In this document: one piece after another, positions 1 through 9,886 of the stretch
Numbering within the stretch: position 1 is the stretch's first letter
Layout: each line of letters begins with the position of its first letter
Assembly (NCBI GenBank): GCA_000969725.1
Contig: JXSR01S046191.1
Reading direction: 5' to 3' (one strand)
DNA: 37,183 nucleotides
Origin: Ophiothrix spiculata
Taxonomy: Eukaryota > Echinodermata > Ophiuroidea > Amphilepidida > Ophiotrichidae
The notes under the pieces: generated by a model
What the model saw: the letters and a program-made list of their open reading frames with translations, nothing else
What the model was told of the DNA's origin: nothing
Database searches by the model: none
Made by a program: the position numbers and the translations under genes

Positions 1-770
1 TCATAATATTTAAATGTTTGGACCCATCAATTTCAAGTATTATACCAATTAAAGTTGTGAAATTTGTCAGCCAATTACTAAGGAGCCCTTTGCTAAGGAG
101 CCTTTTTTTCTGGTCAAGTCTTAAAAAAATGTCAGTCTTATAATGTTTCTTTTATAAATAATAATTCCTTATTATGGATGGATAAACAAGGTGACTTTAT
201 GCGGAGAACATGAAAAGATCCAGCGATTTCCAGCATCAAGCACACGTAAAAAACAATGCCTGACGCTGTTCCCATGGCCTTTCATCTACAAATCACACTT
301 TATGACAACTTTTAAGAAAAAAAAAGTTTACTAGGTTAAAAGCTTTGAAGCCTACCCCAACCATTTCCAGAAATATCAAGTAACAAAAGTCTGAGACAGA
401 ACTTGGGCATTATTATACTATTTCCACTTTTACTCATGATATTGAAATGCTGGACCCATCAATTTCAAACATTAGACCAATTTGTGAAATTTGTCAATAA
501 ATTGCTAAGGAGCCCTTTTTTTAAGGCTTGAAAAAAAAATAAAAATAATTATTCCTTATTGTGGGTGGATAAACTAGGTGAAATTATGTGGAGAACATGA
601 AAAGATACAGCGATTTCCAGCATCAAGCACACGTATAAAACAATGCCTGATGCTGTTCCCATGGCCTTTCATCAACAAATCACACTTCATGACAACTTTT
701 GGAAAAAAATCATTTTACTATGTTAAAAGCTTTTAAACCTACCCCAACCATTTAAAACTTTATAAGGGCT
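1..770. repeat. Two tandem copies of segment L
   Basis: Two diverged direct copies lie side by side (about 1-363 and 364-770, offset 432 bp). Shared landmarks are 'gacccatcaattt' at 21 and 453, 'ttattccttatt', 'gatttccagcatcaagcac' and 'cctaccccaacc'. A third copy lies at 1398-1686. Each copy starts near 'tccagaaatat' and ends at 'ccccaacc'. No coding frame, terminal inverted repeat or target duplication is visible, so this is a local repeat unit of unknown class. Copy 1 is cut off by the window start. Confidence 0.85.
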
Positions 771-1397
771 ATACCTTGTGTCTTACCTCATTTAATCAAA
801 ACAAAGAAACAACACTGCATGTTATGATATGTCTGGTCCCTCCCATGTATTCTTCATCTTGAAAAAATTAATCTACTAACATACATTAAATTTATTTAAG
901 AAGACAAGAACAAAATAATCCAGCAGCAAAGGTACCACAGCCTTTATACTATAATAAGAAAGATCCTCCCTGATTAATGTCAACAGTGATCAGTCTCTTC
1001 CCATCACTGACAATCTAGTTCTGTCATAAATTAATCTACTAACATACATCCAAGCATCACAATTTGTCTACACACTGGAGTATTCACAAAGTGGCGCACA
1101 TCCTTGTTTTTTGTTTATCAAAAAGGTTATTTGCAGTAAGAAAAATCACCTCTACGAAATTTCTTGACTGCCATGTCTATTTCCTCCAGTCTTAGACATA
1201 GTTTCAACATTAATTAATCTATCAAATCACTTATGTGAATAACAAGTTCATCTCCCCTTGTTTTAAGCAGACATTTTGGAAATGACTGAAGGCCAAATGA
1301 AGTTTGTTTAGTGAAACATATTTTTATATGAGAACTTAACCAATATATATTAAATTATGTCACTTCCAGTAAATAGGGACATTTACGATTGAGTGTT
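748..1397 (-). repeat. Segments M and S, first copy (S reversed)
   Basis: Segment M (748-892, beginning 'aaaactttataagggctata') is followed by segment S (893-1397). Both recur together at 2190-2652, with landmarks such as 'ctacacactg', 'cacatccttgtttt' and 'tgactgaaggccaaa'. The reverse complement of S forms the tandem copies at 3906-5422, so strand is given relative to those. There is no open frame of note. Together with segment L this forms an L-M-S composite unit present about twice in the first 2.7 kb. Confidence 0.8.
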
Positions 1398-1686
1398 CCA
1401 GAAATATAAAGTGACAATAGTCTGTGAAAAAATTTGGGCATTATTATACTATTTCCTCTTTTACTAATAAAATTTAAATGTTGGACCCATCAATTTTAAA
1501 CTTTAGACCAAATAAATTTGTGAAAATTGTCAATAAATTGCTTAAGGGTCTCTTTTTTTGAGTCAAGCCTTGAAAAATTATCAGTCTTATAATGTTTCTT
1601 TTATAAATAATAATTCCTTATTGTAGATGGATAAACCAGGTGACAAAATTATGTGGAGAACATTCCTTTGAAGCCTACCCCAACCT
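1398..1686. repeat. Segment L, third copy
   Basis: This direct copy of segment L starts 'ccagaaatataaagtgac', contains 'ttggacccatcaatttt' and ends 'gcctaccccaacc'. It lacks the middle part of the other copies: after 'tgtggagaacat' the sequence jumps to 'tcctttgaagcc'. The next segment, M, is separated from it by about 503 bp of unrelated, GC-richer sequence, whereas L and M are directly joined at about 748. Confidence 0.75.
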
Positions 1687-2189
1687 AGCCTTTCTTCAAG
1701 GCCTTGTTTATTGTAGGCCTAATACTGTAATGTATATATCGCCCTCTACAATAGCTTGAACTTAGCGGCAGCCTCACGCTCAGCGCCAGGGCTTCGAAAT
1801 TTGCGGAAACGCGGCCGCGTCGTTCCCAGAAAAAAATCAGTAAGTTAAACACAAATTATAATAATATAAAGTAAAATAATAATAATAAAAATCACAAGAA
1901 TTTCTGACGACGGATGATATTTTCTGGCAATATTGAACGATGAAAAACAAATAAATGAAATAAATGAGCCATTTTTTTGGGTGAATGTCAATATTACTTT
2001 CGTGTATTTGTTCATACATCTCACAGAAAATTTTCATCTGCACAATAAAAGTTCCCAGAAAGCTTCTTTTTTTATACCCTGCTCAGCGCTTGCAGATGGC
2101 AAGCACGCTGCTTGCTAACTTTCGTATCGCGCCTTCGCCGCTCATTTCGTCAACATTTCGAAGCTCTTTAACAAAGACTAACTCCAACC
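1687..2189. other. CpG-rich block between segments L and M
   Basis: This block separates L from M, which are contiguous in the other composite, so it is either an insertion here or a loss there. Part of it (1760-1828) is conspicuously rich in CpG, including GCGGCCGC, in an otherwise CpG-poor AT-rich window; a second GC-rich patch is at 2085-2150. The middle carries short TAA runs. The ends do not form an inverted repeat, and only a weak 'ccaacc' direct repeat flanks it. Candidates are an inserted element of unknown class or a promoter and first exon. Open frames here are short and resemble nothing known. Confidence 0.5.
1733..1845 (+). promoter_or_regulatory. Possible TATA-like promoter, noncoding exon and splice donor
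   Basis: A TATATA word at 1733-1738 lies about 30 bp upstream of the CpG-rich stretch. That stretch ends at a good 5' splice-site match, TCA|GTAAGTT, with GT at 1840-1841. The arrangement fits a short 5' untranslated exon on the plus strand. The evidence is only three short motifs in order, each of which can occur by chance, so confidence is low. It gains slight weight from plus-strand splice-like signals further downstream at 14720 and 26932. Confidence 0.2.
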
Positions 2190-2652
2190 ATTCAAAACTT
2201 TATAAGGGCTATACCTTGTGTCTTACCTCATTTAATCAAAACAAAGAACAATACCACAAAACAACACTGCATGTTATGATACGTCTGGTCCCTCCCATGC
2301 ATTCTGCATCTTGAATAAATTAATCTACTAACATACATCCAAGCATCATAGTTTGTCTACACACTGCAGCATTCACAAAGTGACACACATCCTTGTTTTC
2401 TCTTTAACAAAAGGCTATTTGCAGTAAAAAAAATCACCTCTTCAAAAATTTTGCCTGCCATACTTGTATATTTCCTCGCGACTCAAACATAGTTCCACCA
2501 TCAATTAATCTGTCACATCACTTAATTGTAAATATCAAGTTCATCTCCCTGAAATGACTGAAGGCCAAAAACAAAATTTGTTTGGAATAAAATGCTATAT
2601 AAACACTTTACCAAATATATATAGTCAAACGAACATTTACAAGTAAGTGTAT
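2190..2652 (-). repeat. Segments M and S, second copy
   Basis: M (2190-2311) and S (2312-2652) repeat the order seen at 748-1397. The S portion matches the reverse complement of the units at 3906-5422 over 'ctactaacatacatccaagc' and the following 230 bp. The tail after 'tgactgaaggccaaa' continues the similarity to about 2652, after which the sequence is unique. M has an insertion relative to the first copy ('gaacaataccacaaa'). Confidence 0.8.
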
Positions 2653-2816
2653 TGAAATGATTAATTGTTATGGCATTACTAATTCTGCAGGTCCTGGTCC
2701 TAAACATTTCTTGAAAATGGTGTCTACGAGATGTGTTGCCTTCAAGGAATGAAGTAGGGCAGTGATGTCTTCTTTGGTTTAGGTTTCTGCTGACAACAGA
2801 TTCGTTCTTGCTGCTG
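2653..2816. other. Unassigned spacer
   Basis: Unique-looking sequence between the left repeat composite and the truncated SINE. It has short open frames only and no repeat or RNA signature that I can recognise. Confidence 0.5.
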
Positions 2817-3100
2817 CAAAAGTTGAGTGTGCTTGAAATTCCCTTGATAAAGAACTAACTGCTAATTGTCTCGTGGAAACCCGCACGAAACTCGGGGAGC
2901 TGATCCGGGCAGCGATGGTGCGAATGTGGGCTGATCAAGGTTCAGCGTCCCTAGAGGATGCCGCAGAACCTGAAGTGATGCTTGGTGTGGAATAGAGCTT
3001 ACTTGGGCCACAGTGGTCAGCAAACACCTGTAAAGTGTGCAGAGGCCAAGTGGAATTACAAATCTGGAAGCATAGCGCACTATAAATCCCCAGTACTTTT
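2817..3100 (+). mobile_element. 5'-truncated copy of the tRNA-headed SINE
   Basis: This stretch matches the body of the complete SINE at 19817-20200, from 'aaaagttgagtgtgcttgaa' to 'actataaatccccagta'. The tRNA-like head with the A and B boxes is absent, so it is a 5'-truncated or decayed copy. It differs from the complete copy by scattered substitutions and small indels: one base is lost at 'cccttgataaag' and there is a change near 'cacctgtaaag', which break the reading frame that happens to be open in the other copy. The 3' end runs into a T-rich tail. SINEs are non-coding and mobilised by a partner LINE. Confidence 0.85.
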
Positions 3101-3905
3101 TTTTCTTCTGCATTGAGAAAGAACTGCAATTATCACTGTTCTCTATTTGCCTCATATTCAATGTTGAATTTGTGAAATGTAGCCAGAGTTCAGTGGATTT
3201 CTCCCATTATTTCATTTCAACCTGCTTCAGACTTCATACAACATCAAATGCTTTTCAGCATAGGCATAACATAACAAGATGTTCATGAATAAGACAATTT
3301 CAAAAAGTCCTATGATCTACGTACAAGTAACTTAAATGTATTGTGATAGTGCCTCGGACCACTCATGAAACGAGAACTGAACATATTTACAAAGTTTTAA
3401 TATAAAGAATAGCGTTAGAACATCTTTTAGCACTAAAGCATAACAATTCTATGCAGCCCATTGTACATCTTGTTTAGGCTTTCTAGAAGACGCACATACG
3501 CTATACGAATCTACGGTAGCTACACGGTATAACAGCTGAAGTGAGTGTGTGAAAGCTTTACAAAATTGCACACGTGCTAGTTCATGATTTCAATCGGATT
3601 TTTGATGGGTTTTTTTCCTATTTTTTGTCTCATTTTTTGAGAATAAAAAATAGAAAATAAATTAAGGTGGCATCAAAAAATGAACCGTTGGGGACATGAA
3701 ACATGTGGGAAATGTGACACACTTCAACTTTATGGGTAATGAGAAACATATGAGGAATATTTTAGTACCAAAATCACAGAAAGTTTGAAAAAATGCTGAT
3801 CCAATCGGACAGGTCTCCTTTAAGCATATCTGTTATTTTAAAAATAGACTGATCAAAACAAATCACAGAGCTCAACTTCACTTCATCTCTTTCTGTGTAA
3901 CATAC
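3101..3905. other. Unassigned spacer with one hairpin
   Basis: AT-rich sequence separating the left (reversed) and right (forward) copies of segment S. It contains one clear hairpin: 'ctattttttgtctca' at 3618-3632 pairs with 'tgagaataaaaaatag' at 3638-3653, with one bulge. No gene, RNA or repeat assignment is possible for the rest. Confidence 0.5.
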
Positions 3906-5422
3906 TGATGAACTTGATGTTTAGTAGAAGTGTGTTAGTAGATTAATTGATGGTGAAACCATGTCTGAGTCTGCAGGAAACAGACAAGTATGGCAGTCGG
4001 AAAATTGAGTAAAGGTGATTTTTCTTACTGTGAATAACCTTTTATAAAGAGAAAACAAGGATGTGTGCCACTTTGTGAATGCTGCAGTGTGTAGACAAAT
4101 TGTGATGCTTGGATGTAGGTTAATAGATTAATTTATGAGAGAAATAGATTGTCAGTGATGAAAAAGAACTGATCACTGTTGACACAATTCAGAGAGCATC
4201 ATACTACCATTGCTGCTGGATTATTTCTACTCTTGTCTTATAATATAAGATTAAGTCAAGCAAATATATTGAAATAAGATAGCATAAATGCGTATTCGAT
4301 TTGAAAAAAGGCAACAGATAAAAACCTGTTTACTATTTGTGATATTTTCTGAGTTGCAAAACATGATTCATCTGTTGAACCAATAACATTTCATTGTAAA
4401 GGGCTTAATAGAAGGCAAGAATTGAATTTGCCAAGAGGTTTGACTGTTTTAAAATCAAACATTTTCATCATAGCTTGAATACTGTTCTTAGTGACTCTTC
4501 TCTCTCTTTAAACTTTTTATATAACAGAGTTGAACTTGATATTTAGTAGAAGTGTGTTAGTAGATTAATTGATGGTGAAACCATGCCTGATTCTGCAGGA
4601 AATAGACAAGTATGGCAGTCAGAAAATTGAGTAAAGGTGATTTTCCTTACTGTGAATAACCTTTCATAAAGAGAAAACAAGGATGTGTGCCTCTTTTTGA
4701 ATGCTGCAGTGTGTAGACAAACTCTGATGCTTGAATGTGTGTTAGTAGATTAATTTATTTCATGCTACCATTGCTGCTGGATTATTTCTAATCTTGTCTT
4801 ATAATATAAGATTAAGTCAAGCAAATATTTTGAAACATGATAGCATAAATGTGTATTAGATTTGAAAAAAGCAACAGGTAAAAACCTGTTTACTATTTTC
4901 ATTCTCGTTGTAAAACATGATTCATCTGTTGCACCAATATCATTTCATTGTAAAGTGCACCATTACATAGAAGGCAGGAATTGAATTTGCCAAGAGGTTT
5001 GACTGTTTTAAAAACAAACATTTGCAGCATAGCTTGAATACTATTCTTAAGTTAATGCCTCTTCTCTCTTTTTTAACTTCTTATATAACAGAGTTGAACT
5101 TGATATTTAGTAGAAGTGTGTTAGTAGATTAATTGATGGTGAAACCATGTCTGAGTCTGCAGGAAATAGACAAGTATGGCAGTCGGAAAATTGAGTAAAG
5201 GTGATTTTTCTTACTGTGAATAACCTTTTATAAAGAGAAAACAAGGATGTGTGCCACTTTGTGAATGCTGCAGTGTGTAGACAAATTGTGATGCTTGGAT
5301 GTAGGTTAATAGATTAATTTATGAGAGAAATAGATTGTCAGTGATGAAAAAGAACTGATCACTGTTGACACAATTCAGAGAGCATCATACTACCATTGCT
5401 GCTGGATTATTTCTACTCTTGA
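3906..5422 (+). repeat. Three tandem copies of segment S plus linker
   Basis: Copies start at about 3912, 4534 and 5098, giving periods of 622 and 564 bp. The core 'gtgtgttagtagattaattg' and about 320 bp after it are shared. The first and third copies differ at only a few positions over that length, while the middle copy lacks the 'gagagaaatagattgtcagt' part. Between cores, a linker (4232-4530 and 4791-5091) is also repeated, ending each time in a pyrimidine tract plus 'ataacag', which mimics a 3' splice site. This array is inverted relative to the S copies at 893-1397 and 2312-2652. No coding potential is seen. Confidence 0.9.
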
Positions 5423-6337
5423 AACCTTTATGCCCTACCCATTCAGGGAAAGTTTTGGCAAGGTATCGAAGGATTTTCATTCAAGAAGTTGCCCATTTTT
5501 CAGAATTTTTGCGACTTAAAATTTAAGGCAATTTTAACATTATTTTGAAGGCAATTTTAACATTATTTTGAAGCCATGTTTCAAAACTGAACGTAGATAC
5601 ATAATCTAAGGATATTGTGTCTAATAAGCAACCCAAAGTGTAAGGTTTACTCTTCAAAACCAAACCATTGCAGCACTATATATGCCACACATACACCCCC
5701 TCCCTGGCCTGGATCTATCCCCTGAGAGGCTCAGGATGATGTGACATAGTTCCTTGGCCATTTCTATTAGTTTAGAGTTTAGGTTTAATCAAGCAAATAA
5801 TTTGAAACAAGATAACTCCTGTTTAACAAGACTGGAAAAGACAACAAGTATCAACCTGTTATTTTATAAAACGTATATGCCTTGCTACAGCTTAAATGAG
5901 GCCCATCTAACAGTAAAAAAAATTGTTGACTTATTGCATCATATTTGTGACCGTCCACTACAAAAGCCTTGTAAAGTTGGACCCTGGTCTATTTTATTTT
6001 ATTGCAAATTAAAAAAAAAAACTTTAGCATTGAATTGATTATTAATTGTTTCAAGTTGATATGACAAACAGAAGTGGAGTTGTGAATCTTTGAAGTATGA
6101 TATGTCAGAAGATATAAATCTATCTAAAAAAACGACAATTGACATTTTAGTGCCTTTGAAAAAGTGCAAAAAAAAAAAAAAGGTTTCAGTGATTTTCAAG
6201 CATTTTGTGTAGTATTTTATTAAGAAATTCATGTGTTTTGTTGCTTTAGGTATTTGGTGGACATTGAGGAATTTTTGTTGACAATTTTGTACATTGTCAA
6301 ATTTGGGGGAAGTGCCTGCTTGTAATCTTATTATCTA
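5423..6337. other. Unassigned sequence with a 23-bp duplication
   Basis: A perfect tandem duplication of 23 bp occurs at 5525-5547 and 5548-5570. From 5786 a fragment resembles the linker of the preceding array ('aatcaagcaaataa'). At 5949 the word 'tgtgaccgtcca' matches the first 12 bases of the TIR element at 20285, but no opposing arm is visible, so it may be a solo end. The 94-codon frame at 5754-6038 runs through this repeat-derived sequence and looks spurious. Confidence 0.5.
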
Positions 6338-6457
6338 CAGTGGTAGATCCAGGTGTGCAGTGGGTGGACAAAATCAGCCTAAGCTTACAAACACTTGCCC
6401 AGGCTTCTGTCCCCTTACAATTCAGATCCTACATCCCGGGTCCTAGATCTGCCACAG
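6338..6457. mobile_element. Short degraded TIR element, about 120 bp
   Basis: CAGTGGTAGATCCAGG (6338-6353) and CCTAGATCTGCCACAG (6442-6457) form a 16-bp inverted pair matching at 13 positions. Invertebrate DNA transposons with ends close to 'cagtggcggatccagg' are widespread, as far as I recall, which suggests an old non-autonomous relative. No convincing target duplication is seen. Its class is left open. Confidence 0.45.
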
Positions 6458-7973
6458 CACAGATCTACGGTTTGCTCCTGAAGAAAATGTTTTGAAATGG
6501 TGTCACCTGCCAAAAATATTTATTGGTATGGAACTGTAATTAGAGCACTGTTATGTCAGGTGTTTGTTGCTAAATAAAATTTGGACACAACTGATTTGCC
6601 TCAGTCGTTGATGATTCATACCCATCCTCATCTCGCTATGCTTAAAGATCTCGCTCTAACTTCCCCATTCATCAAAGAGTGTCAAATTTAAATATATCTT
6701 TTTAAATATTCCAGGCCATTTTTGACAATTTTGCGGTTATCATCTTACAAATAGTGGCAAAGAGAGCTTTTTTTGATTATGTAAGTATGAAGATAATTTC
6801 CATGTGCATCCCTTTACAACTTCCAAGTTATCAAACAAGGGTCATTTCCTTGATCAGACTGACATAGATTGTAGAACTGGGCCAACCCATCCACCCATAA
6901 TTGAAGGGGTAGCACCAAACATTTTCTTAAGCTGACATGGACCAGGAGCCAGAAAACTGAAAAAGTGGCTCCTGGTCCTACAGATCCAGAGGACCAGGAG
7001 CTGTTTATTCAGAACCAGGAGCTATTTCTGAAATTTGATCACAATTTTGATTTGGAAATCAAGAATTTATCAATAAAAGAAAAGAAAAATTGATAATCTT
7101 CTGATGAATATATATTGTTTTTCAAAAAATTCCTATGTTTCTAATCATTTTCTTCACAATTTTAGCTCATACTAGATACAAAAAATTGTATACAGCAAGA
7201 CCTGCGCGCTGTAGTAGGGAAAATATTGTCGCCTAGCTTTCAATTATTCTCCCCTACCAGGCGCAAAAAGTCGGGAACCATAGGGTAAAAATCGCAAGGT
7301 GACAGCTTGAACTTTTTGGGTAGCACCTTCTTTAAGATGTCAAATCATACTAAACATACGTTTGTAACATCAAATCATATTAGATCACAACTGTACACAT
7401 ACCTCATGACTAAGGGTCAGTTAAACAGTTATTTACAATTAGTGCACACAATGTGTTTTCGTAAAGAGGTTAGAAATTACAGTGAACAAGAACTTGAAGA
7501 AAGGGGGCATTCCTGATTTTGTCATTAAATTTTACACTGTACTAATACTTCAGACTTCAAAATATACCAAACAACGGTTTCTTAACACAATAGAACTGGC
7601 CAGTTCCTTTGCATACAATTTAGTGACCAAACAGCGAGCATTTGCCGTGTAACGTCACACCCGAACCATTCAAGCTGAGCTGCCAGGCGACAATTTAGTG
7701 ACAATATCCCGCTACTGGGGTTGGCTAGTGGATTTTGCTCTTAGATGATGGCTCAGAGTCCGAGCTAAGACACAATAGTTTGACAATCAACAATGATCCA
7801 TCATTTTAGAAACCATACACTTTTCAGTGTGATATGAAAAACCGTACAATATGTACTAAATGAACATAATAGTATATTTAGTTGCCTTTATCATGAAACA
7901 TTACAGTTCTGGTTACATTAGTCCCCTTACCATAATAATTTGACTGGAAAGCGATGAGTTTGTTGCAATCCAA
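6458..7973. other. Unassigned sequence with a perfect 13-bp hairpin
   Basis: At 6939-6951 and 6966-6978 there is a perfect inverted repeat (GGACCAGGAGCCA against its complement) with a 14-nt loop. Two further 'accaggagct' words follow at about 6992 and 7014. The rest has no recognisable gene. Open frames such as 7307-7516 have no supporting signals. Confidence 0.5.
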
Positions 7974-8232
7974 GGCAAAACAAAATAATTGTTGTGTTGC
8001 CCTCAAGTGGAATTTCTGAAAAATTGAGTAGGTTGGTCGGAAAATATATTTTTTAATCATTTTTTAAAGCACCTAAATACCAAGTTTGGGTGCATTTTCC
8101 ACTATTTTCAAAATATTTTCTCAAAAACACCCAATCTGAGCAAAATTGGGTGCTTTCCCGACCTAATATTTAAAAAAAAAAAAAAATTAATAGGGTGGGT
8201 CGCTGAGGGCAACACAAAAATTTTTTTTGGCC
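7974..8232. mobile_element. GGCC-type MITE, copy 1
   Basis: The left end (GGC at 7974, then an A-rich run and 'ttgttgtgttgccctca') mirrors the right end ('ctgagggcaacacaa', a T-run and GGCC at 8229-8232, followed by TAA). The interior is T/A-rich with 'gtcgg' motifs near both ends. The same element, with an identical 'ctcaagtggaatttctg' stretch, recurs at 33548-34037. The left GGCC and its flanking triplet are mutated. It is non-coding and depends on a transposase elsewhere; TWA target duplications suggest the PIF/Harbinger group. Confidence 0.7.
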
Positions 8233-8774
8233 TAAAGATGAATTGTTTCATGATGGCTTTGGAGGCTGCTACTGTAGCTCCTGCACTTTCTTGAAAAAAT
8301 CATGTCAAGTAAAGATGTTCTTTGGCTGTTAATCCCCCGAACTCCTCTTAAGCCCTCAGTCAAATGTTCTTGACACACCCCTGTTTGTTATCTACGTAAT
8401 CCACAACCTAATACCTCCATCAAAATTCTGATTTTTAGCTTATGTGAATCCTTGGCTAATATCTGTTACAAATCTAAAACCTTTCTTACAAATTTGCTTG
8501 TATTTTGGGGAAAGTGTGTCATTTTCAGGTTTTGACAGGTATTCTACAATATGGAAGTTTTTAAAAGTTGTAAAGCTTGAAACTTGAAAATGAATGATCA
8601 GAATTAAGGAAATGTTTCAGTAAATCCTGTATTTTCATTTAAAAAAGAAAAACATGTGTGTCTTGAATCACATCATAATAATGATGAATTGGAACTTGTA
8701 AAGAAAAGTATCAAAATAATTGCATAAAGTTCATGGTTTGTAAAGGTTCTACCTAACAGACAGTGCTATTTTAA
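8233..8774. other. Unassigned sequence
   Basis: AT-rich spacer between two inverted-repeat elements. I see no gene, RNA or internal repeat in it. Confidence 0.5.
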
Positions 8775-9177
8775 GGCCAAGTGAAAAAAATGTTATGTTT
8801 CTCATCCGGGTTTTCGAAAAAAAAAAGGGAAGGAGAGGAGGTTTTTATTTTTTCTATTGTAAACTACTCATAATTCACCTGATTTTAATATCACCATTTT
8901 GCCATAGGCCTAATCAGTGAGCAAAATGATTTTTATGAAAAACCATGAGGCCTTTTTAAAAGTTTTTCATTTTCTTGTTTTTAGAGTTTGAACCTCACTA
9001 TGAACACAAAACTCTCGCCTGAAATGCTTCATTACATTTTGCAAGGTTGTAGAATAAATGCATGTTTTTTCAAAATAATTCTTAACAAGTTGTGATCGAA
9101 ATTTACAAAAGAAAAATAAAATTTGAAAAATCTTGAAAAAATGAACGTAAAGGGACGAGAAACATAAATATTTGGCC
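8775..9177. mobile_element. GGCC-type MITE, 403 bp, with TAA target duplication
   Basis: The element begins GGCCAAGTGAAA at 8775 and ends TTTGGCC at 9177; inside the ends, 'tatgtttctcatcc' and 'ggacgagaaacata' pair as an inverted repeat. TAA occurs directly outside both ends (8772-8774 and 9178-9180), matching a 3-bp target duplication. There is no transposase frame, so it is a non-autonomous element. TWA duplications with GG-rich ends suggest PIF/Harbinger mobilisation; this assignment is inferred. Confidence 0.75.
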
Positions 9178-9518
9178 TAATCAAAAACACAACAATGCAA
9201 TGACTGAAACTTCTCAAATTACCTTTCACATCTGCATTGTCATTTTAGTGATTCATTCCCATGTTGCTAAAAAAATGAATTACCCGACTCAAAGAGATAA
9301 GCACCCCTTCCCCCTAGCTGTCATTACCAACCCTTGTGTCAAAAATAGGCCAAGAATTAGGTTATTAGAGTACAGTGCCCTGAAGCCACTTTGCCAGCCA
9401 TTTCCTACACTTAATCCAGACCATGCACTAAACTGACCGTTGTGATGGTCAATGCCAATGACCACGGGATGAGAGATGGCTTGGCTGGTCAAATCATGGC
9501 CATTGCCACCATGGTTAA
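9178..9518. other. Unassigned sequence
   Basis: Spacer of about 340 bp. Overlapping short frames occur on both strands (9200-9436 plus, 9289-9492 minus), but neither has homology I recognise or nearby splice signals. Confidence 0.5.
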
Positions 9519-9886
9519 CTGAAGATTTTCCTTTTTTGCCTCATAATTATCAGATTTTGACTTGGTTATATTTCATCATGACCCCAATAGGGCAATAGCA
9601 ATATTACATGCTTGACCTGGATTCAGTTTGGTGAGGTATTTAATGGGGAGTTATTAGTTGGATGTTTCAAGGGAGTTCTTGGTCATATTTGGTCATCTGG
9701 TCACAAGTGCAGATTTTCTTTTACATCATGATATCAGACTTTTTATATGAATCTTCATTACTCTAACTGTAGTATGACAATATTATATCCCTAACTGGGA
9801 TTGGTTTGGTGAGGTATTAATTTGGGAGTTATTTGGTCAAGTGTATGTTGCTACTTTTTGTCAAAAGTGGAGATTTTCCTCAGTGA
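9519..9886. repeat. Diverged tandem repeat of about 175 bp
   Basis: The motif order 'agattttcctttt', 'tatcaga', 'caatatta', 'tttggtgaggtatt', 'gggagttatt', 'ggtca' appears twice in succession (about 9519-9705 and 9706-9865), followed by the start of a third copy ('gtggagattttcctc'). The copies are considerably diverged. No coding frame follows the repeat. Confidence 0.7.

Noticed and set aside
4495-4530. Pyrimidine tract plus 'ataacag' resembling a 3' splice site, repeated at about 5055-5091
   Set aside because: It is part of the tandem repeat linker and is followed by early stops in all frames; no coding or donor context.
3906-5422. Regularly spaced repeats considered as a CRISPR array
   Set aside because: Units are hundreds of bases long, spacers are themselves repeated, and the context is clearly eukaryotic.
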